The notes under the pieces were generated by a model that saw only the letters and a list, made by a program, of their open reading frames with translations, did no database searches and had not been told where the DNA came from. A program made the translations under genes and the position numbers. Below are positions 44,492-55,249 of a stretch of 64,000 nucleotides of DNA, in pieces. The DNA lies in assembly GCA_018136815.1 (NCBI GenBank), contig CM030931.1:10966612-11030611 (forward strand), written 5' to 3'. The stretch comes from Isochrysis galbana (Eukaryota; Haptophyta; Isochrysidales; Isochrysidaceae). Each line of letters starts with the position of its first letter. Position 1 is the first letter of the stretch.

Positions 44492-45415
44492 TCACGTCGG
44501 CACAGTTTCTTGCTTGCACACTATCCATGTGGTCATGGTGTTGTCATGCTCTTTCCCTGCAGGTGGCACCCCCCAATGTCCTGGATCATCAAGGACATGA
44601 AGCGGCAATCCAAAGCCAGCACGCTTTGCTGCTGTCGTGAGTGCACGCAGCACATGCTGCTCTCTGTCTCCAAGTGTGCGGCCGCTGGGCTCTGCTCGTG
44701 TGAGCGTGAAGCCAATAGCAACAGCACCAACCTGGCGCAAGGGCTCGTGTCGCCTGTGATGGAAGAGCGCATCTATCATCGCAACAAGCGGAGCCGTCTG
44801 CCCGCTGCATCCATCCAAGTAGGCAGCGCAGAACGGGACGTCGGCCGTGTCCGGCGCGGCGAGTGCAGTCTCTGCTCGAGCTCGGGTAAGGTGGATGAGG
44901 GAAGCAGGTGGCTCTGTGAGAATTCGGCACGATTCTGCGTGGGGATTGGCCACGTACAGCTGATCAGATGTGAAGCCACCAGCACGTAGAGCTGCCGTGC
45001 TGCCACCATCCGGCCCCTCGAGGTAAAACACACGAGCGCGCGGGCCTCCGAGTCGAAGGGCGAGCGACACGAATACTTGATTATGCACGCGTTTGAAGGC
45101 GTGATGGGCCTCGGTGTAGTCAGACGAGCAGTATGTGTCACCCCGAGAGAGAAGTCCAGTGAGCTCGCCGTGCTTGGCCTCATCGAGGGGTTTTGTGCTG
45201 CGCAAGAGCTCGAGCTCGTCGACCCGTCGTTGTCGCGCCTCGGCCTTGTTGCGCCGCCGCCGGCCTTCGCCAGCCGAGGGTGGTAGTCCAGCACAGAGGG
45301 CCACGCTCCGTCCGAGTGCAGTAGCCGCACGAATCACACCTACTTCCCGGAAGAGAGGTGGGCTCGGCAGGCTCCCGGGCCATAGTAGCCACAGCAGCGC
45401 GAGCACACCGCCCAT
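44492..45415 (-). CDS. Secreted or plastid-targeted Rossmann-like protein, possibly a methyltransferase
   Basis: The 307-residue protein starts from the ATG at 45415, chosen because MGGVLALLWLLWPGSLPS is a good signal peptide; the frame is open to 45583 upstream. A basic, Lys/Arg-rich segment follows (RRRRNKAEARQRRVDELELL). The core reads ARVFYLEGPDGGSTAALRAG, DQLYVANPHAESC, then PFCAAYLDGCSG, an alternation of strands and glycine turns that resembles a SAM-binding Rossmann fold (YLEGPDGG as motif I, N after strand 2, YLDGCSG as strand 4). A Pro/Gly-rich tail has HVLDDPGHWG. No named family is recognised; the methyltransferase idea is tentative. Confidence 0.65.
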   Translation of the reverse strand: MGGVLALLWLLWPGSLPSPPLFREVGVIRAATALGRSVALCAGLPPSAGEGRRRRNKAEARQRRVDELELLRSTKPLDEAKHGELTGLLSRGDTYCSSDYTEAHHAFKRVHNQVFVSLALRLGGPRARVFYLEGPDGGSTAALRAGGFTSDQLYVANPHAESCRILTEPPASLIHLTRARAETALAAPDTADVPFCAAYLDGCSGQTAPLVAMIDALFHHRRHEPLRQVGAVAIGFTLTRAEPSGRTLGDREQHVLRALTTAAKRAGFGLPLHVLDDPGHWGVPPAGKEHDNTMTTWIVCKQETVPT

Positions 45416-45930
45416 CCCGCGTGGCCGACCTCGACCCCCGGGAGGGTAAGGTGGTGAAGAAAAGAGGTTGGCAGCTGGGTCGGAGCTCTCGTGAAAGAGC
45501 CGTTCAGTGCTTCTTTTCTTTGTATCGATCGGACAGACCCGATCCGAGTCGTGCGATTCGCACCAGCGAGTTGCGCTCCGCACTCTCTGTGCGTCTCGGG
45601 CACCAGCTTGAGCTGGACGTCAAGCTGAGCACTTGACAGAGTCTTATTTGAATTCCTGGTTGCCGGGGCGCCAAATTTGGAGCTTCCGCACCCGCTTTCT
45701 ATTCTTCTCTGCTCGCCCCACAGGCTCACCCCCAGCGCCCGGGGTCTCAAGGGAGTTCGAGGACCATCCCCCGTCACACTTTGGCAGCCATAGGAGTATA
45801 TTAAGAAGAGTTAATAGAGGATTTTTGTACCCATCATTAGGGACTCAATAGCAACCACACCAATAGCGCGCAGCCGCTATTGGGGCCCTATTGCGCCCGC
45901 TCTGCAAAAGGAAAATTGGCCGTTCCCCTT
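45416..45930. other. Upstream region and spacer
   Basis: 5' flank of the Rossmann-like gene; 45780-45910 is AT-richer with no gene seen. Confidence 0.4.
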
Positions 45931-46206
45931 CTAAATAAGTAGGTGGACGCGCCGGACGGAGGGAAGGGGAGCTATGCCCACGCGCCCCTTCACCGCGGCG
46001 GAGTTGGAGGACGCAGAACTAGCGATGCTCTGCGCCTGGGCCTGCGCCTCGCGAGCTCGCGCTAGAAGGACGGAGGCAGAGTCGTGGTGCCGGTGAGATG
46101 CCGAACGGCAGTGGTCCAGGACCACCGGCATCCACTGAGATGCCATCGCCCCCGCGATGCCCACGTAAGTGCGGCTCCGGAGAGCGCCGCGATGAGCGAT
46201 GAGGGG

Positions 46207-46833
46207 TCATGGAGGGTTGGGAATTGTGATCCCGGGCGCATCTTTTGCCAAGACGCGAGGGCGTGGGGTGGTCGGGACCACGGCGACACGATTGAGGATG
46301 GCTCGGTAGGGCTCGTAGGTCCCCCCCGAGTCCGATGGCAACGGTGGGGCGGCCTCATCCGCCTCCGAGGGGGGGGGATATGCCTCAACAGCCTCTTCCA
46401 TGCAGATTTCAGTGAGAGCGGGCGGCTCATGCCCGCTCTCCACAGCATCGGAGGGCGATGGGGATGGTGATGGAGGCGCAGCGCCGGCCTCGAATGGGTG
46501 ATAGACGGCGGTAGCCGCGAGCTCGGCCTCTGAGGAGGCGCGGTCTTCGGGAGTGGTGGTGGGCAGAGCGGGCAGGAGGCCCGCTTCTGCAGGAGGAGGG
46601 GCCTTGGGCCCCTTTGGCGGGCCGGGCGCGGGACGCGTCGACTTAGATTCTTCACCTGACGGATCGAGCATGACCACGGGCTCGATATGCGACGAGACGG
46701 AAGGGAAACGATCGGCGGGAGGCGCGGCAAAGGTGGCCGGGAGTGATGGAATGACGGGCTGGACCATCTTCTCAGCAGAGAAAGGCGGGAGGACGGGCTT
46801 GGGCGAGGGCGAGCGCGACGACGGAGCGGACAT
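46207..46833 (-). mobile_element. Retroelement family B ORF1-like frame
   Basis: The 208-residue frame starts at ATG 46833 (MSAPSSRSPSPKPVLPP). It is Pro/Ser/Ala-rich and acidic towards its end (TEICMEEAVEAYPPPSEADE), with no recognised fold. A leader of about 430 bases (46834-47270, read on minus) has CGTTCTCGTTCTCGTT repeats and is nearly identical to 57537-57975. The shared leader and start show a dispersed repeat; the ORF1 role is inferred. Confidence 0.55.
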
Positions 46834-47290
46834 GGCTGGGCGGATCGGGACGGATAGGCTGGGGCTGAGGGAGCGGAGAGGTTTGGTATTGAGGTAGTGT
46901 TGAGAACGAGGGACGAGGACGGGAACGAGAACGAGAACGAGAACGAGAGCGACGAACGAAGAACGACAGACGACAGATGGCCAGGGGCCGCTGGACCGAC
47001 GAGATGACACCACACTCACGTCAACGCTCTCCACACTAACGTATCCTTGTCACGGAACGCACAGGAACCCGCTGACAGACCGAACAAGGAAGAGAATGCC
47101 GACAAGAGAGCGACGGGGCGACGGACGATCCGACGGGGGCGACAGTTACGCACAGGAATAAGGAGGGAATCTTTCGAAAACCCTTAAGTGAGTTGATGAA
47201 GACCGAAGTAAGATCGCGCCACGATATGATCCAACGGCCAACACCTGAGGGGGAATCAGGGTCACACATGGGGGCGGTTCCTTGCACCGG
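46834..47290 (-). repeat. Family B leader
   Basis: It is nearly identical to 57537-57975 over its whole length, with small indels in the CGTTCT repeat. Both copies begin (on minus) at about CGCCCCCATGTGTGACCC. Confidence 0.65.
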
Positions 47291-47756
47291 CGATACCTGA
47301 GAACGCGCGACTTAGCCTAAAAACGCGAGGAGCACGCAAGGAGGTAAGCCAGGTGAGGGGCAAGCAGGCGACAAGGGAGGCGACAAAGGAGGCGAGGGCA
47401 AAGAGGGCGAATGGGCGAATATAGGACCCTGCGACGGTGACTAGTGGCTAGCCTGCAAGGAGGGAACATAGAAACGCAAACAACTTCAACTTCTGAAACA
47501 AAAAGGTCGATCGCAGATGCGACACCGAGCCAAGCCCCAACCCGCACGCGGAGCACGAGCCTCAAAAATACACTTATCTCACGAAGAATGGGGACACGTG
47601 GCGAAACTATACCCTTCCCTTGCTTTAACACACGGACAAACACCCCCACTTCAAACATATCGCCCACAGAAGGCTAGCTTCAAGCTTTCTGCGGCTCGCC
47701 TGGCCTAATAATAAAGACCAGATAGTAATCTACTACTCTACAAGAAGAATCTCCTA
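47291..47756. other. Gene-free spacer
   Basis: Short frames only; no shared repeat recognised. Confidence 0.4.
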
Positions 47757-47963
47757 GCTCGTTGTCTCCTCCCCTCCTCCTCTCCCTTCCTCCCTCCCCT
47801 CGGCGCCCGCCTCACCCGCGCGCTCTCTCTCTCCTCCCTCCCTCCCCCTCCCCCTTCCTCCCCCTTCCCCCCCGCCCCCCCTCTTCCCCCTCCCACCCAC
47901 AATCCCCTCCTCCAGCCTCCTCTCGCTCTGCCGTGCCACCCTGCCTTCTCCTCCTCTTTGCGG
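47757..47963 (+). promoter_or_regulatory. C/T-rich 5' tract of the HAD gene
   Basis: About 200 bases of nearly pure pyrimidine on the coding strand end at the ATG. Confidence 0.4.
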
Positions 47964-50891
47964 ATGGCGTGCTCTCGCCCCTCGCTCGCCGAGGCGGAGG
48001 CGGAGCTCGCCGCTGCCCTCAGCTCTCTCTCTCTCTGCTCTAGCTGCCTCACCTCCGCCACCACGCCGCCGCCTGCGCAGCTTGCACCACTACTCGCCTC
48101 GCTTTCGCACATCACGGCGCAGATCACCGAGCTGCTTGCGCCATCCGCCGACCGCGCATCTTCCTCTGTCCGCGTCTCGAACGGCCTCGGCGCGGTGCGC
48201 CTCTCTGAGGCGAGCGAGCGTAGGGAGAGCGAGGCGGCGGAGATGGCAGAGAGGCCGTCGGCACACAGCTCCAGATGGTTCCCTGGCCTCGACGCAACAT
48301 ACGAGGCGGAGACTCCCATCGAATCGCGCTGCCCGACCTATGGCTCGGCTGACACTGGGGTGGGTGACGGCTCCAGCGTGCTGGCCAAGCGTGCCGCTCC
48401 GGCCGATGAATATTTGCTCGATGGGATCAAGGGGCTGCTTATTGACTTGGACGGCACGATGTACAACCCGTCGGGCGCCATCCCTGGTGCCGACGCCTTC
48501 TACGCCTACGTGCTGCGTCGGAAGCTTCCGTTTGTCTTCCTCTCCAATACGGGCGCTAAAGGGCCGCATGGCGTACAGGCAAAGCTAATGTCCAAGGGCT
48601 TCATGTTGCAGGCCTCGCCCGTGCCCATTTCAAACATCTACACAGCGGCTCAGGCGCAATGCCAATACATGCTGGATCACTTTCCGGCCGGTTCACGCGT
48701 CTTCATCATCGCTGGTGGTACTGACGCACACTCCACGGAACGTGCATCGATCGACTGCTCTTGGTGGATGGAGCTGCTTGTCTCGGGTACTTGCCGCTCG
48801 GGAGAAGCGCAGCTTGTAGGCGATGACGATGAAGCAGATTGGCGCTCATCCTCCACCTCGGATGCGGCAATGGAGCTCGTAAGCTCGTGGGAGATACGGA
48901 CCCATCTATCTGAGGAGGAGGCCAAAGAGTGGTCAGCAATCGCGGCGGCACACCTGGAGCACCCGTGCGTGTTCGTGGTGCTCTTCTCCGATGGCTCCAT
49001 CTCCGCGTCGGTCGATCCGAAGACAGGCAAACCGAGCCAACCCGACTGGTCCTTTTCGATCATCAAGATTGCGTCGTACCTCCTCTCGCATGGCGCCGAG
49101 TTCGTCTGCACCGCCGAGGACGCCTTCAACCCGACAAAGGACGGGTTCCCGCTCCCCGGCCCGGGCATGTTCTCGGCCATGTTCCGTAAGCTAATGTACC
49201 CGCTCGGGCGGAACCGGCACCGCGTATGTGGCAAGGGCGGCGGGCCCAATGAGGGTGGGCGGTACATGATGGGCCATGCCATCGAGATGCTACGCAGTCA
49301 AGGCTTCGACGGCGCCTTACGGGAAATCCTCATCGTGGGTGATCGATTCGACACCGACATACGCGCCGGCGTAAACGCCGGTCTCACCACTTGCCTCGTC
49401 GAATCGGGCTGCCACTCGCACCAGTTGCAGCACTTCTACCCGACCGACAGGGCAGATTTTGTGGCGGATTCGGTTGCAGAGTTGCTTCCGCCTGCTTCCT
49501 TGCCCCAGCGTGTGTCGGCGGGGCTAGATATTGTGGCAGCCTCCCGTTCCGCGAGGGACGGGCGGGTGGAGGAGTCGAGGCGGAGCTCGCGCGGTGAAAC
49601 CTCCAGCGTGCACCCAAGCGGAGATGCACTGCACTCGCTTCGCTCATGGATGCTGTCCCGCGGCAATCTTGTGTACGCTTCGTCCAAGACGCCCTTGCTG
49701 GTCCCTCTCGTCCAGCGTTTGCGTAATTACTTCGACTCAAAGGACCCGGAGGCCACCGGGTACATCTCGGCGACGGATACGTACCTTGCACTCAAGCAAC
49801 TCGGCATTGCACCCCAGCAGCGACCCCTCGCACGCGCTGCTACGCTCGGCGCCGAGCTCAGCTTGAGCAGCCCTCCGCTTATGTCGCCCACTACGGAGCC
49901 AATCACCGGGTCCATGCATACACCCGCCTCTGCTTGCGGCCCAAGCCGTTTAGGTTTGTTGGCGGGAGTGGACGAGGGGGGTGGCTCGCGCTTCGCCACA
50001 GTCCAGGTAGGGGCACTCTCGCGCGTCACGTTTCGCCAGTTCTTCCTGGCTGTGCAGCGCGCCTTCGAGCAGGCCTCCACTGTGCCGGCTCATGTGCGCA
50101 CGAGGCGCACGGCCAGCGCAGGCGCTTGTCCTTCCGATGACGTCGTGCCTTGCCACGACTCGGTTCGCTCGGCTGCCGCCGCGATGCTCTATTCCAAACA
50201 CGCTGGGGCGCCCGCGTTCAAGCGGCTGCCATCTTTCTTGCGCGCTCCCAGCTCGGCCCCGCCGCACCTCTTCAAGACGAGCTCGCGTACGTCGAACCAC
50301 GAGGAATGGCACGGAGCAGCGCCCGCAACGGCTGCACTTGACCGCGGTACCGTCGGCAACCTGCCCGTGGAGGCGGAGGAGGTGGAATTCTTCTTCGGTA
50401 ACTCCGCCTGCTCCGCTGCACCCGGCGCTATCGGGGGCTTAGCGAGATGCCGCGCAGGGTCACAGGCATCGACCGATGACGCGGAGAGCTCGCCCAGGCG
50501 CGTTCGTTGCGGCCATTGCTGCAAGTCGAGCGGAGCGCCCGAGCGGATGAGACCCGATGACTGCGGTGTGGGGCTGAGGCACGGCGAGCCTCGACTGACC
50601 CTCTCGTCGCATGACCTTTTTGAGATGGGTGAGCAAGAGCGGCGTCGGTGGGCGGAGGTGAATGGTGGCCCGACGGCCACAACGCTCAAGCGGGTTGGGA
50701 CGTCGGTGCCAAATGACTTATACTTGTGTGGTAGCGAGTCCCACTCCTCGGCCGACACGAGTGATGGCGCGGCATGTGCTACGCATAACCAGCCCTCACC
50801 TCTACATCCGACTGTTGGCATGGGCGCTCGGTCTCCGCCTAAGATGGATTTGCTCGCCGTGGGTTTGCGACGTGCGCACACGGACCATTGA
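47964..50891 (+). CDS. HAD class IIA (NagD/PGP-like) phosphatase with EF-hand-like C-terminal region
   Basis: The single-exon protein has 975 residues. After an Ala/Ser-rich N-terminus, residues about 150-510 form a HAD hydrolase of the NagD/phosphoglycolate phosphatase class: motif I LLIDLDGTMYN with the nucleophile D and the second D, motif II FVFLSNTGAKG, the cap, the lysine region VCGKGGGPNE, and motif IV ILIVGDRFDTDIRAG. An insertion of about 100 residues (WWMELLVSGTCRSG to HLEHPC) in the cap is unusual. Residues about 585-690 contain FDSKDPEATGYISATDTYL, an EF-hand-like loop, and VTFRQFFLAVQRAF, which could be a paired helix. The last 250 residues are low-complexity. NagD-like enzymes act on phosphorylated small molecules. 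The substrate and the calcium link are inferred. There is no signal peptide. Confidence 0.82.
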   Translation: MACSRPSLAEAEAELAAALSSLSLCSSCLTSATTPPPAQLAPLLASLSHITAQITELLAPSADRASSSVRVSNGLGAVRLSEASERRESEAAEMAERPSAHSSRWFPGLDATYEAETPIESRCPTYGSADTGVGDGSSVLAKRAAPADEYLLDGIKGLLIDLDGTMYNPSGAIPGADAFYAYVLRRKLPFVFLSNTGAKGPHGVQAKLMSKGFMLQASPVPISNIYTAAQAQCQYMLDHFPAGSRVFIIAGGTDAHSTERASIDCSWWMELLVSGTCRSGEAQLVGDDDEADWRSSSTSDAAMELVSSWEIRTHLSEEEAKEWSAIAAAHLEHPCVFVVLFSDGSISASVDPKTGKPSQPDWSFSIIKIASYLLSHGAEFVCTAEDAFNPTKDGFPLPGPGMFSAMFRKLMYPLGRNRHRVCGKGGGPNEGGRYMMGHAIEMLRSQGFDGALREILIVGDRFDTDIRAGVNAGLTTCLVESGCHSHQLQHFYPTDRADFVADSVAELLPPASLPQRVSAGLDIVAASRSARDGRVEESRRSSRGETSSVHPSGDALHSLRSWMLSRGNLVYASSKTPLLVPLVQRLRNYFDSKDPEATGYISATDTYLALKQLGIAPQQRPLARAATLGAELSLSSPPLMSPTTEPITGSMHTPASACGPSRLGLLAGVDEGGGSRFATVQVGALSRVTFRQFFLAVQRAFEQASTVPAHVRTRRTASAGACPSDDVVPCHDSVRSAAAAMLYSKHAGAPAFKRLPSFLRAPSSAPPHLFKTSSRTSNHEEWHGAAPATAALDRGTVGNLPVEAEEVEFFFGNSACSAAPGAIGGLARCRAGSQASTDDAESSPRRVRCGHCCKSSGAPERMRPDDCGVGLRHGEPRLTLSSHDLFEMGEQERRRWAEVNGGPTATTLKRVGTSVPNDLYLCGSESHSSADTSDGAACATHNQPSPLHPTVGMGARSPPKMDLLAVGLRRAHTDH

Positions 50892-51672
50892 GCAATGACG
50901 CAAGCGCGTGGCAAACTAGTTGACATTTGTCGCCGAGTCGCGCCGAGTCCCCTCGACGTTTTGCGCACCTATGTCTGCTTCGTTGGACAATTCTAGCTCT
51001 GCTTGCAGGGCCGGAAGCTCTGCGGCGTGGGCAGTGGCGCTCCGTGCCTCGCTTTTCCCCTCCGCTTCACGCCGCGGGTTCGCCCACCTGAGCGAGTGCG
51101 TCCACACGTCTAGATTGACTGTCCAACGAGCTGTGCCCGGGCCCGTAAAGAGCCAACTTCATTTCAAACTCACACGCGTAGGGCTGCCCGATCGCCGAGC
51201 ATGATTTTTGTCGGGTCTGTGCGACATCTGAAATTTCGTCACCACTTCGGACATAGGCTTACGACTCGTGATTGGTTAGTGCATTCCTTCGTGCAGCACG
51301 ATGCGTGATTAGCCGTGCGCATTTTTGCTCAAGAACAAGGCCGCGTGATGCATCCATGCATTGCTTCATACGCCCCCGTCGTTGCGCTGACGGTGTGCGA
51401 TTGCGGTCGGGCGGTCGAGGATCCCTGCTGCATTCCGTTCCTTTTTATGTTTGCTACTTGGGGCTTTCATATGGCATACTGCAAGTATACTGTGAGTCTC
51501 ATTCGACCTTCTTCGAGTGCTTGGTACTTGGTATTCCGGCGCTGCGTACAACTAGTCCCATCAACTATCTGTCCAAAAATTCTTAAACAAATGGTGCTAT
51601 TCCTACTTAATATACTACTATGAAAAATAAAAATAAACCTTTGCTGATATTCTCACCGTACACGCAGCCTTG
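50892..51672. other. 3' flank and gene-free spacer
   Basis: A minus-strand frame at 50916-51107 has a helical Ala/Glu-rich end (AAELPALQAELELSNEAD) but no upstream exon could be found. Confidence 0.35.
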
Positions 51673-51835
51673 TAGGGCGGTCAAACAAGGGCTTTTTAAC
51701 CATTAGTAAGGGCCGGGCTGCATTTTTTGACCGTGGCGCGATGCCCAATAAAAGACTTCCGGGGGGGCTACCTGACGCGACGAAAATCTTCGCCAAGAAA
51801 TGGTGCGATCCGCCCCCCCTCTCTCCCCCTCCGTC
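51673..51835 (+). mobile_element. Family C head with TAGGGCGGTCA terminus, copy 1
   Basis: TAGGGCGGTCAAACAAGG starts it. A GACCGTGGCGCG block precedes ATG 51741, and the frame reads MPNKRLPGGLPDATK. It matches 56822-56985 along about 160 bases. Confidence 0.6.
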
Positions 51836-52737
51836 ACGCGCACTCACGCTCTACCCGTAAAGAATGGGCGGTCGCGCCCGCGGAGGGATCGGTTCCTTCA
51901 TATCTAAGCTACATTCGGCATTTGATTCCCGCCCGATGCAGCGTCGTGTCGGGCTGCCGACAGTCCGACCACCCCCTGACCCTCTGGCATCATTGCCCGC
52001 GCAGCCCACCCAGCTCCTCACAGCGCGCGCACGCGGCTACCCTGTCTACCAGAGGCCCTACCCCGACCATCCCGACCCGCCCCTCGCAGGATTCGCCCTC
52101 TCTCGAACTCGGCATCGAGAACCAGGACCAGGTTCTCCGACGCGGCCGTCCACGCGTGGCTGACGAGCCTCCGCGTTGAGCGTTGAGGCTGCCTTCGCGG
52201 CCCTCCTCTCGTTGACAGTGCCAGATCCGACGCTGATCAACGTAGTGAGACCCGTTGGTGGCCTCAGGACGGGCCACGCCGTGGCTCATAACGCCAGGGC
52301 GAGCAGGAAAGCCCAAGATCCTGCCAGAGCGCCTCACAGCGCATCTGGCGGGAACCCACCACCCAGAGCAGAAATCATCTTCTGCCGCTGGGTGGTGGGC
52401 TTGGCAGGCGGTATTGGACATCAGCCCATACTGCAAATGACGCGCGACGGCGAAGCGAAAGCGCTCCAGGCATGCGGAGCTCGCGCAGCGAAGGCCCAAA
52501 CCAGGGTCTTGGCAATCCTTGACATAGAAGTCCAGGAGAGCCGTAGACCGCGGAGCCGACGCGGTGCCCGTCGACCCCAGGTGGGCAGCTGAGACAGAGG
52601 GCCTGTGGCAGTCAGCCTTTTAGACTGTAATAAGCAACGGCAAAAGCGACGGCGGCGATGGGCCAGTAAGTGGTGGCGGCGGCGGCGGCGGCGCTCCCTC
52701 GGCGACGTCAGATATCAACATTCAAAGGGGTCTGCAA
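51836..52737. other. Unassigned region
   Basis: A 138-residue frame (52176-52592, TTG start in track convention but no good ATG) reads FAALLSLTVPDPTLINVVRP and could be a decayed element ORF. No gene is supported. Confidence 0.3.
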
Positions 52738-53815
52738 ATGGCTGACTGCGACGAAATTTCGGTGCGCGGTTCGCCCGATTGGCGTGACTGTGCGGGTGGC
52801 CCCTGTGTATTTGGTGTCCGGCGGGGTCACTCATCTGGATGGATTGTCGAAAACGGGCGCGCGGCGCGCCCGGGATCAGTTCGAAGTTGGGCTCTCCGGG
52901 CCTCCCTCGGAGACGTCGGACGTCCAATGGGCTCCACGGCTGGCTGATTTCGACGAGATTTCGGCGCGCGGTTCGCCCGATTGGCGTGACTGTGCGGGTG
53001 GCCCCTGTGTATTTGGTGTCTGGCGGGGTCACTCATCTGGATGGATTGTCGAAAACGGGCGCGCGGCGCGCCCGGGATCAGTTCGAAGTTGGGCTCTCCG
53101 GGCATCCCTCGGAGACGTCGGACGTCCATTGGGCTCCACGGCTGGCTGATTTCGACGAGATTTCGGCGCGCGGTTCGCCCGATTGGCGTGACTGTGCGGG
53201 GTGGCCCCTGTGTATTTGGTGTCCGGAGGGGTCACTCATCTGGATGGATTGTCGAAAACGGGCGCGCGGCGCGCCCGGGATCAGTTCGAAGTTGGGCTCT
53301 CCGGGCCTCCTTCGGAGGCGTCGGACGTCCAATGGGCTCCACGGCTGGCTGATTTCGACGAGATTTCGGCGCGCGGTTCGCCCGATTGGCGTGACTGTGC
53401 GGGTGGCCCCTGTGTATTTGGTGTCTGGCGGGGTCACTCATCTGGATGGATTGTCGAAAACGGGCGCGCGGCGCGCCCGGGATCAGTTCGATGTTGGGCT
53501 CTCCGGGCCTCCCTCGGAGGTGTCGGACGTCCAATGGGCTCCACGGCTGGCTGATTTCGACGGGATTTCGGCGCGCGGTTCGCCCGATTGGCGTGACTGT
53601 GCGGGTGCCCCCTGTGTATTTGGTGTCTGGCGGGGTCACTCATCTGGATGGATTGTCGAAAACGGGCGCGCGGCGCGCCCGGGATCAGTTCGAAGTTGGG
53701 CTCTCCGGGCATCCCTCGGAGGCGTCGGACGTCCATTGGGCTCCACGGCTGGCTGATTTCGACGGGATTTCGGCGCGCGGTTCGCCCGATTGGCGTGACT
53801 GTGCGGGTGCCCGAG
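52738..53815 (+). repeat. 202-bp tandem satellite, about 5.3 units
   Basis: The marker GATTGTCGAAAACGGGCGCG recurs at 52843, 53045, 53248, 53450 and 53652, giving periods of 202, 203, 202 and 202. Units are about 97% alike by eye. Each has a GGGCGCGCGGCGCGCCCG palindrome. Long open frames cross the array on both strands because all three frames of a unit are open and 202 is not a multiple of 3. Confidence 0.95.
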
Positions 53816-54154
53816 GAGAGGGGAGGTCTATCTACCTGATAGCAAATGGGATGAGGGGTTGGAACAATGGGCTGGCCACGCCGGGCTAGACGGGCGCCTA
53901 CGGACATACAAAACCGCAGAAGCCCGACACCCAACACAAAGACAAAGAGGAAACACGCAACAGCCGGTAGCCCGATGGCGCAAGAGGAAGGAGAGAGGGC
54001 ACACTCCGTCTGCCACTCAAACCTACTGCACCTAGCCCCTAGGTAGAGCACGAGGGGACGAGCCGCAAGGCAGGTGGGGGGGGATTAGGGAAGCGGGCGT
54101 GGCTGCATTGATGCTGTGCAGGGTCGCGCGCGCGGCGAGATTATTCAGATTTTT
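53816..54154. other. Spacer after the satellite
   Basis: No gene is seen. It ends in ATTCAGA and ten T, a possible retroelement 3' end on plus. Confidence 0.35.
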
Positions 54155-54617
54155 TTTTTGGACCAGGGGCCTGTGCGTCTTGGCCTACATCGAAGCTTTT
54201 GATACGCAAGTCCCTGGTGGGGATGGTTGAGTTGTGTCTGGTCTGGTCGGGTCTGTGTCTCGTGCTTGCGCACGAGGCCAGAGCCGCGACTGTGTAGGGG
54301 CCCAGCCCGGAGGCTTTCCCTATGGGAGGCGTTCCGTCGACGCCCAGGCCCACTTTGGACTTTGGGGCCGGCCACGTACAAGTGGCTGGGCAGAGAGCAG
54401 GGAGCAGGGAGAGGGTGGTGGTCTGTGTGGCCATGGTGGTGTGGGGCTTGCGGGTGGTGGCACGGGCCGTGGCTCGTGCTCACCTGGTCAGCCTTGGTTG
54501 TGGCTCGCGCGCGCTTCGGCGGCGTAGCGTTGGTCGCGGTCCGATCGGGCCGGGGGTGACGGCAGGGAGGAGGGGAGCGGCGCGCGCTCCATGTGACCGC
54601 TATCAGTTTACTGATAG
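54155..54617 (-). mobile_element. Short MERA-head element with 5' hairpin
   Basis: On minus the hairpin CTATCAG-TAAA-CTGATAG (54617-54600) is 7 nt before ATGGAGCGCGC (54592). The frame MERAPLPSSLPSPPARSD is short and stops within about 35 codons. The rest is Pro/His-rich open sequence that ends near an A run at 54155-54165. Confidence 0.5.
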
Positions 54618-55249
54618 TTGTAGTAGAATACTGGTCTAGTGATAGGTGTAGTAGCCCTGAATCTTCAAATCTTTCCCTCTCTCTCCACTCCTTCCCTGCT
54701 GTGGGGAGGAACTACATGCCCATTAAAAAATGTCGACATTAAAAAACTTACATGCCCAACCCGAGGGCCCCTTCCCATTTATAGCCAAGTACGAGGAGAG
54801 GAGAGGCGAAACACGCTGCTTCCGTGTCGATCCAACGCTAAGCTCATGTTCGAACGATAGCATGTCATGGTCTGGCCCCTACGAGCCTCACAGCAGATTG
54901 TGTGGCGTGTAAAACTGGAAATACCTTCATGTAGAACCTCATGGAATCTTCATGGACGACGGACACGAGATTGTGCACAGCACATGCGCATGTGTATGGA
55001 ATCCACATGTTCATGGAAATAGTTCGAGCGAGGCGTCAGAAGGCGCAACGCACGAAGATGTCTTGGGCATGAATGAGAGAAATGCTGTGGTGGCGCCCAT
55101 GAGCCGGGCACGACAATAGAAGCAAATATAGCGAAGAAATCCAGTTGCTCGAAATAGGAGATGGCGAGCGATATACAGGTGCTGCGTTCCTGCTCTCTGG
55201 CTCATCATGCTTGCAGCTCCAGCATGACCCCCTCAACTCTTCAGTGCTG
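54618..55249. other. Spacer with a TGAATCTTCA tail-like motif
   Basis: 54655-54672 has CCTGAATCTTCAAATC, a weak match to retroelement 3' ends. A TGTAGAACCTCATGGAATC repeat-like stretch near 54930-55020 includes several CATGGA copies. No gene. Confidence 0.35.

Noticed and set aside
50916..51107. Small helical protein on minus
   Set aside because: No ATG, no convincing upstream exon and only about 60 codons.
52839..53756. 305-residue protein across the satellite
   Set aside because: All frames on both strands are open; no start context or family. Kept as a repeat observation only.
52738..53815. CRISPR-like array
   Set aside because: Units are 202 bp and uniform throughout with no repeat/spacer division, in a eukaryotic genome.
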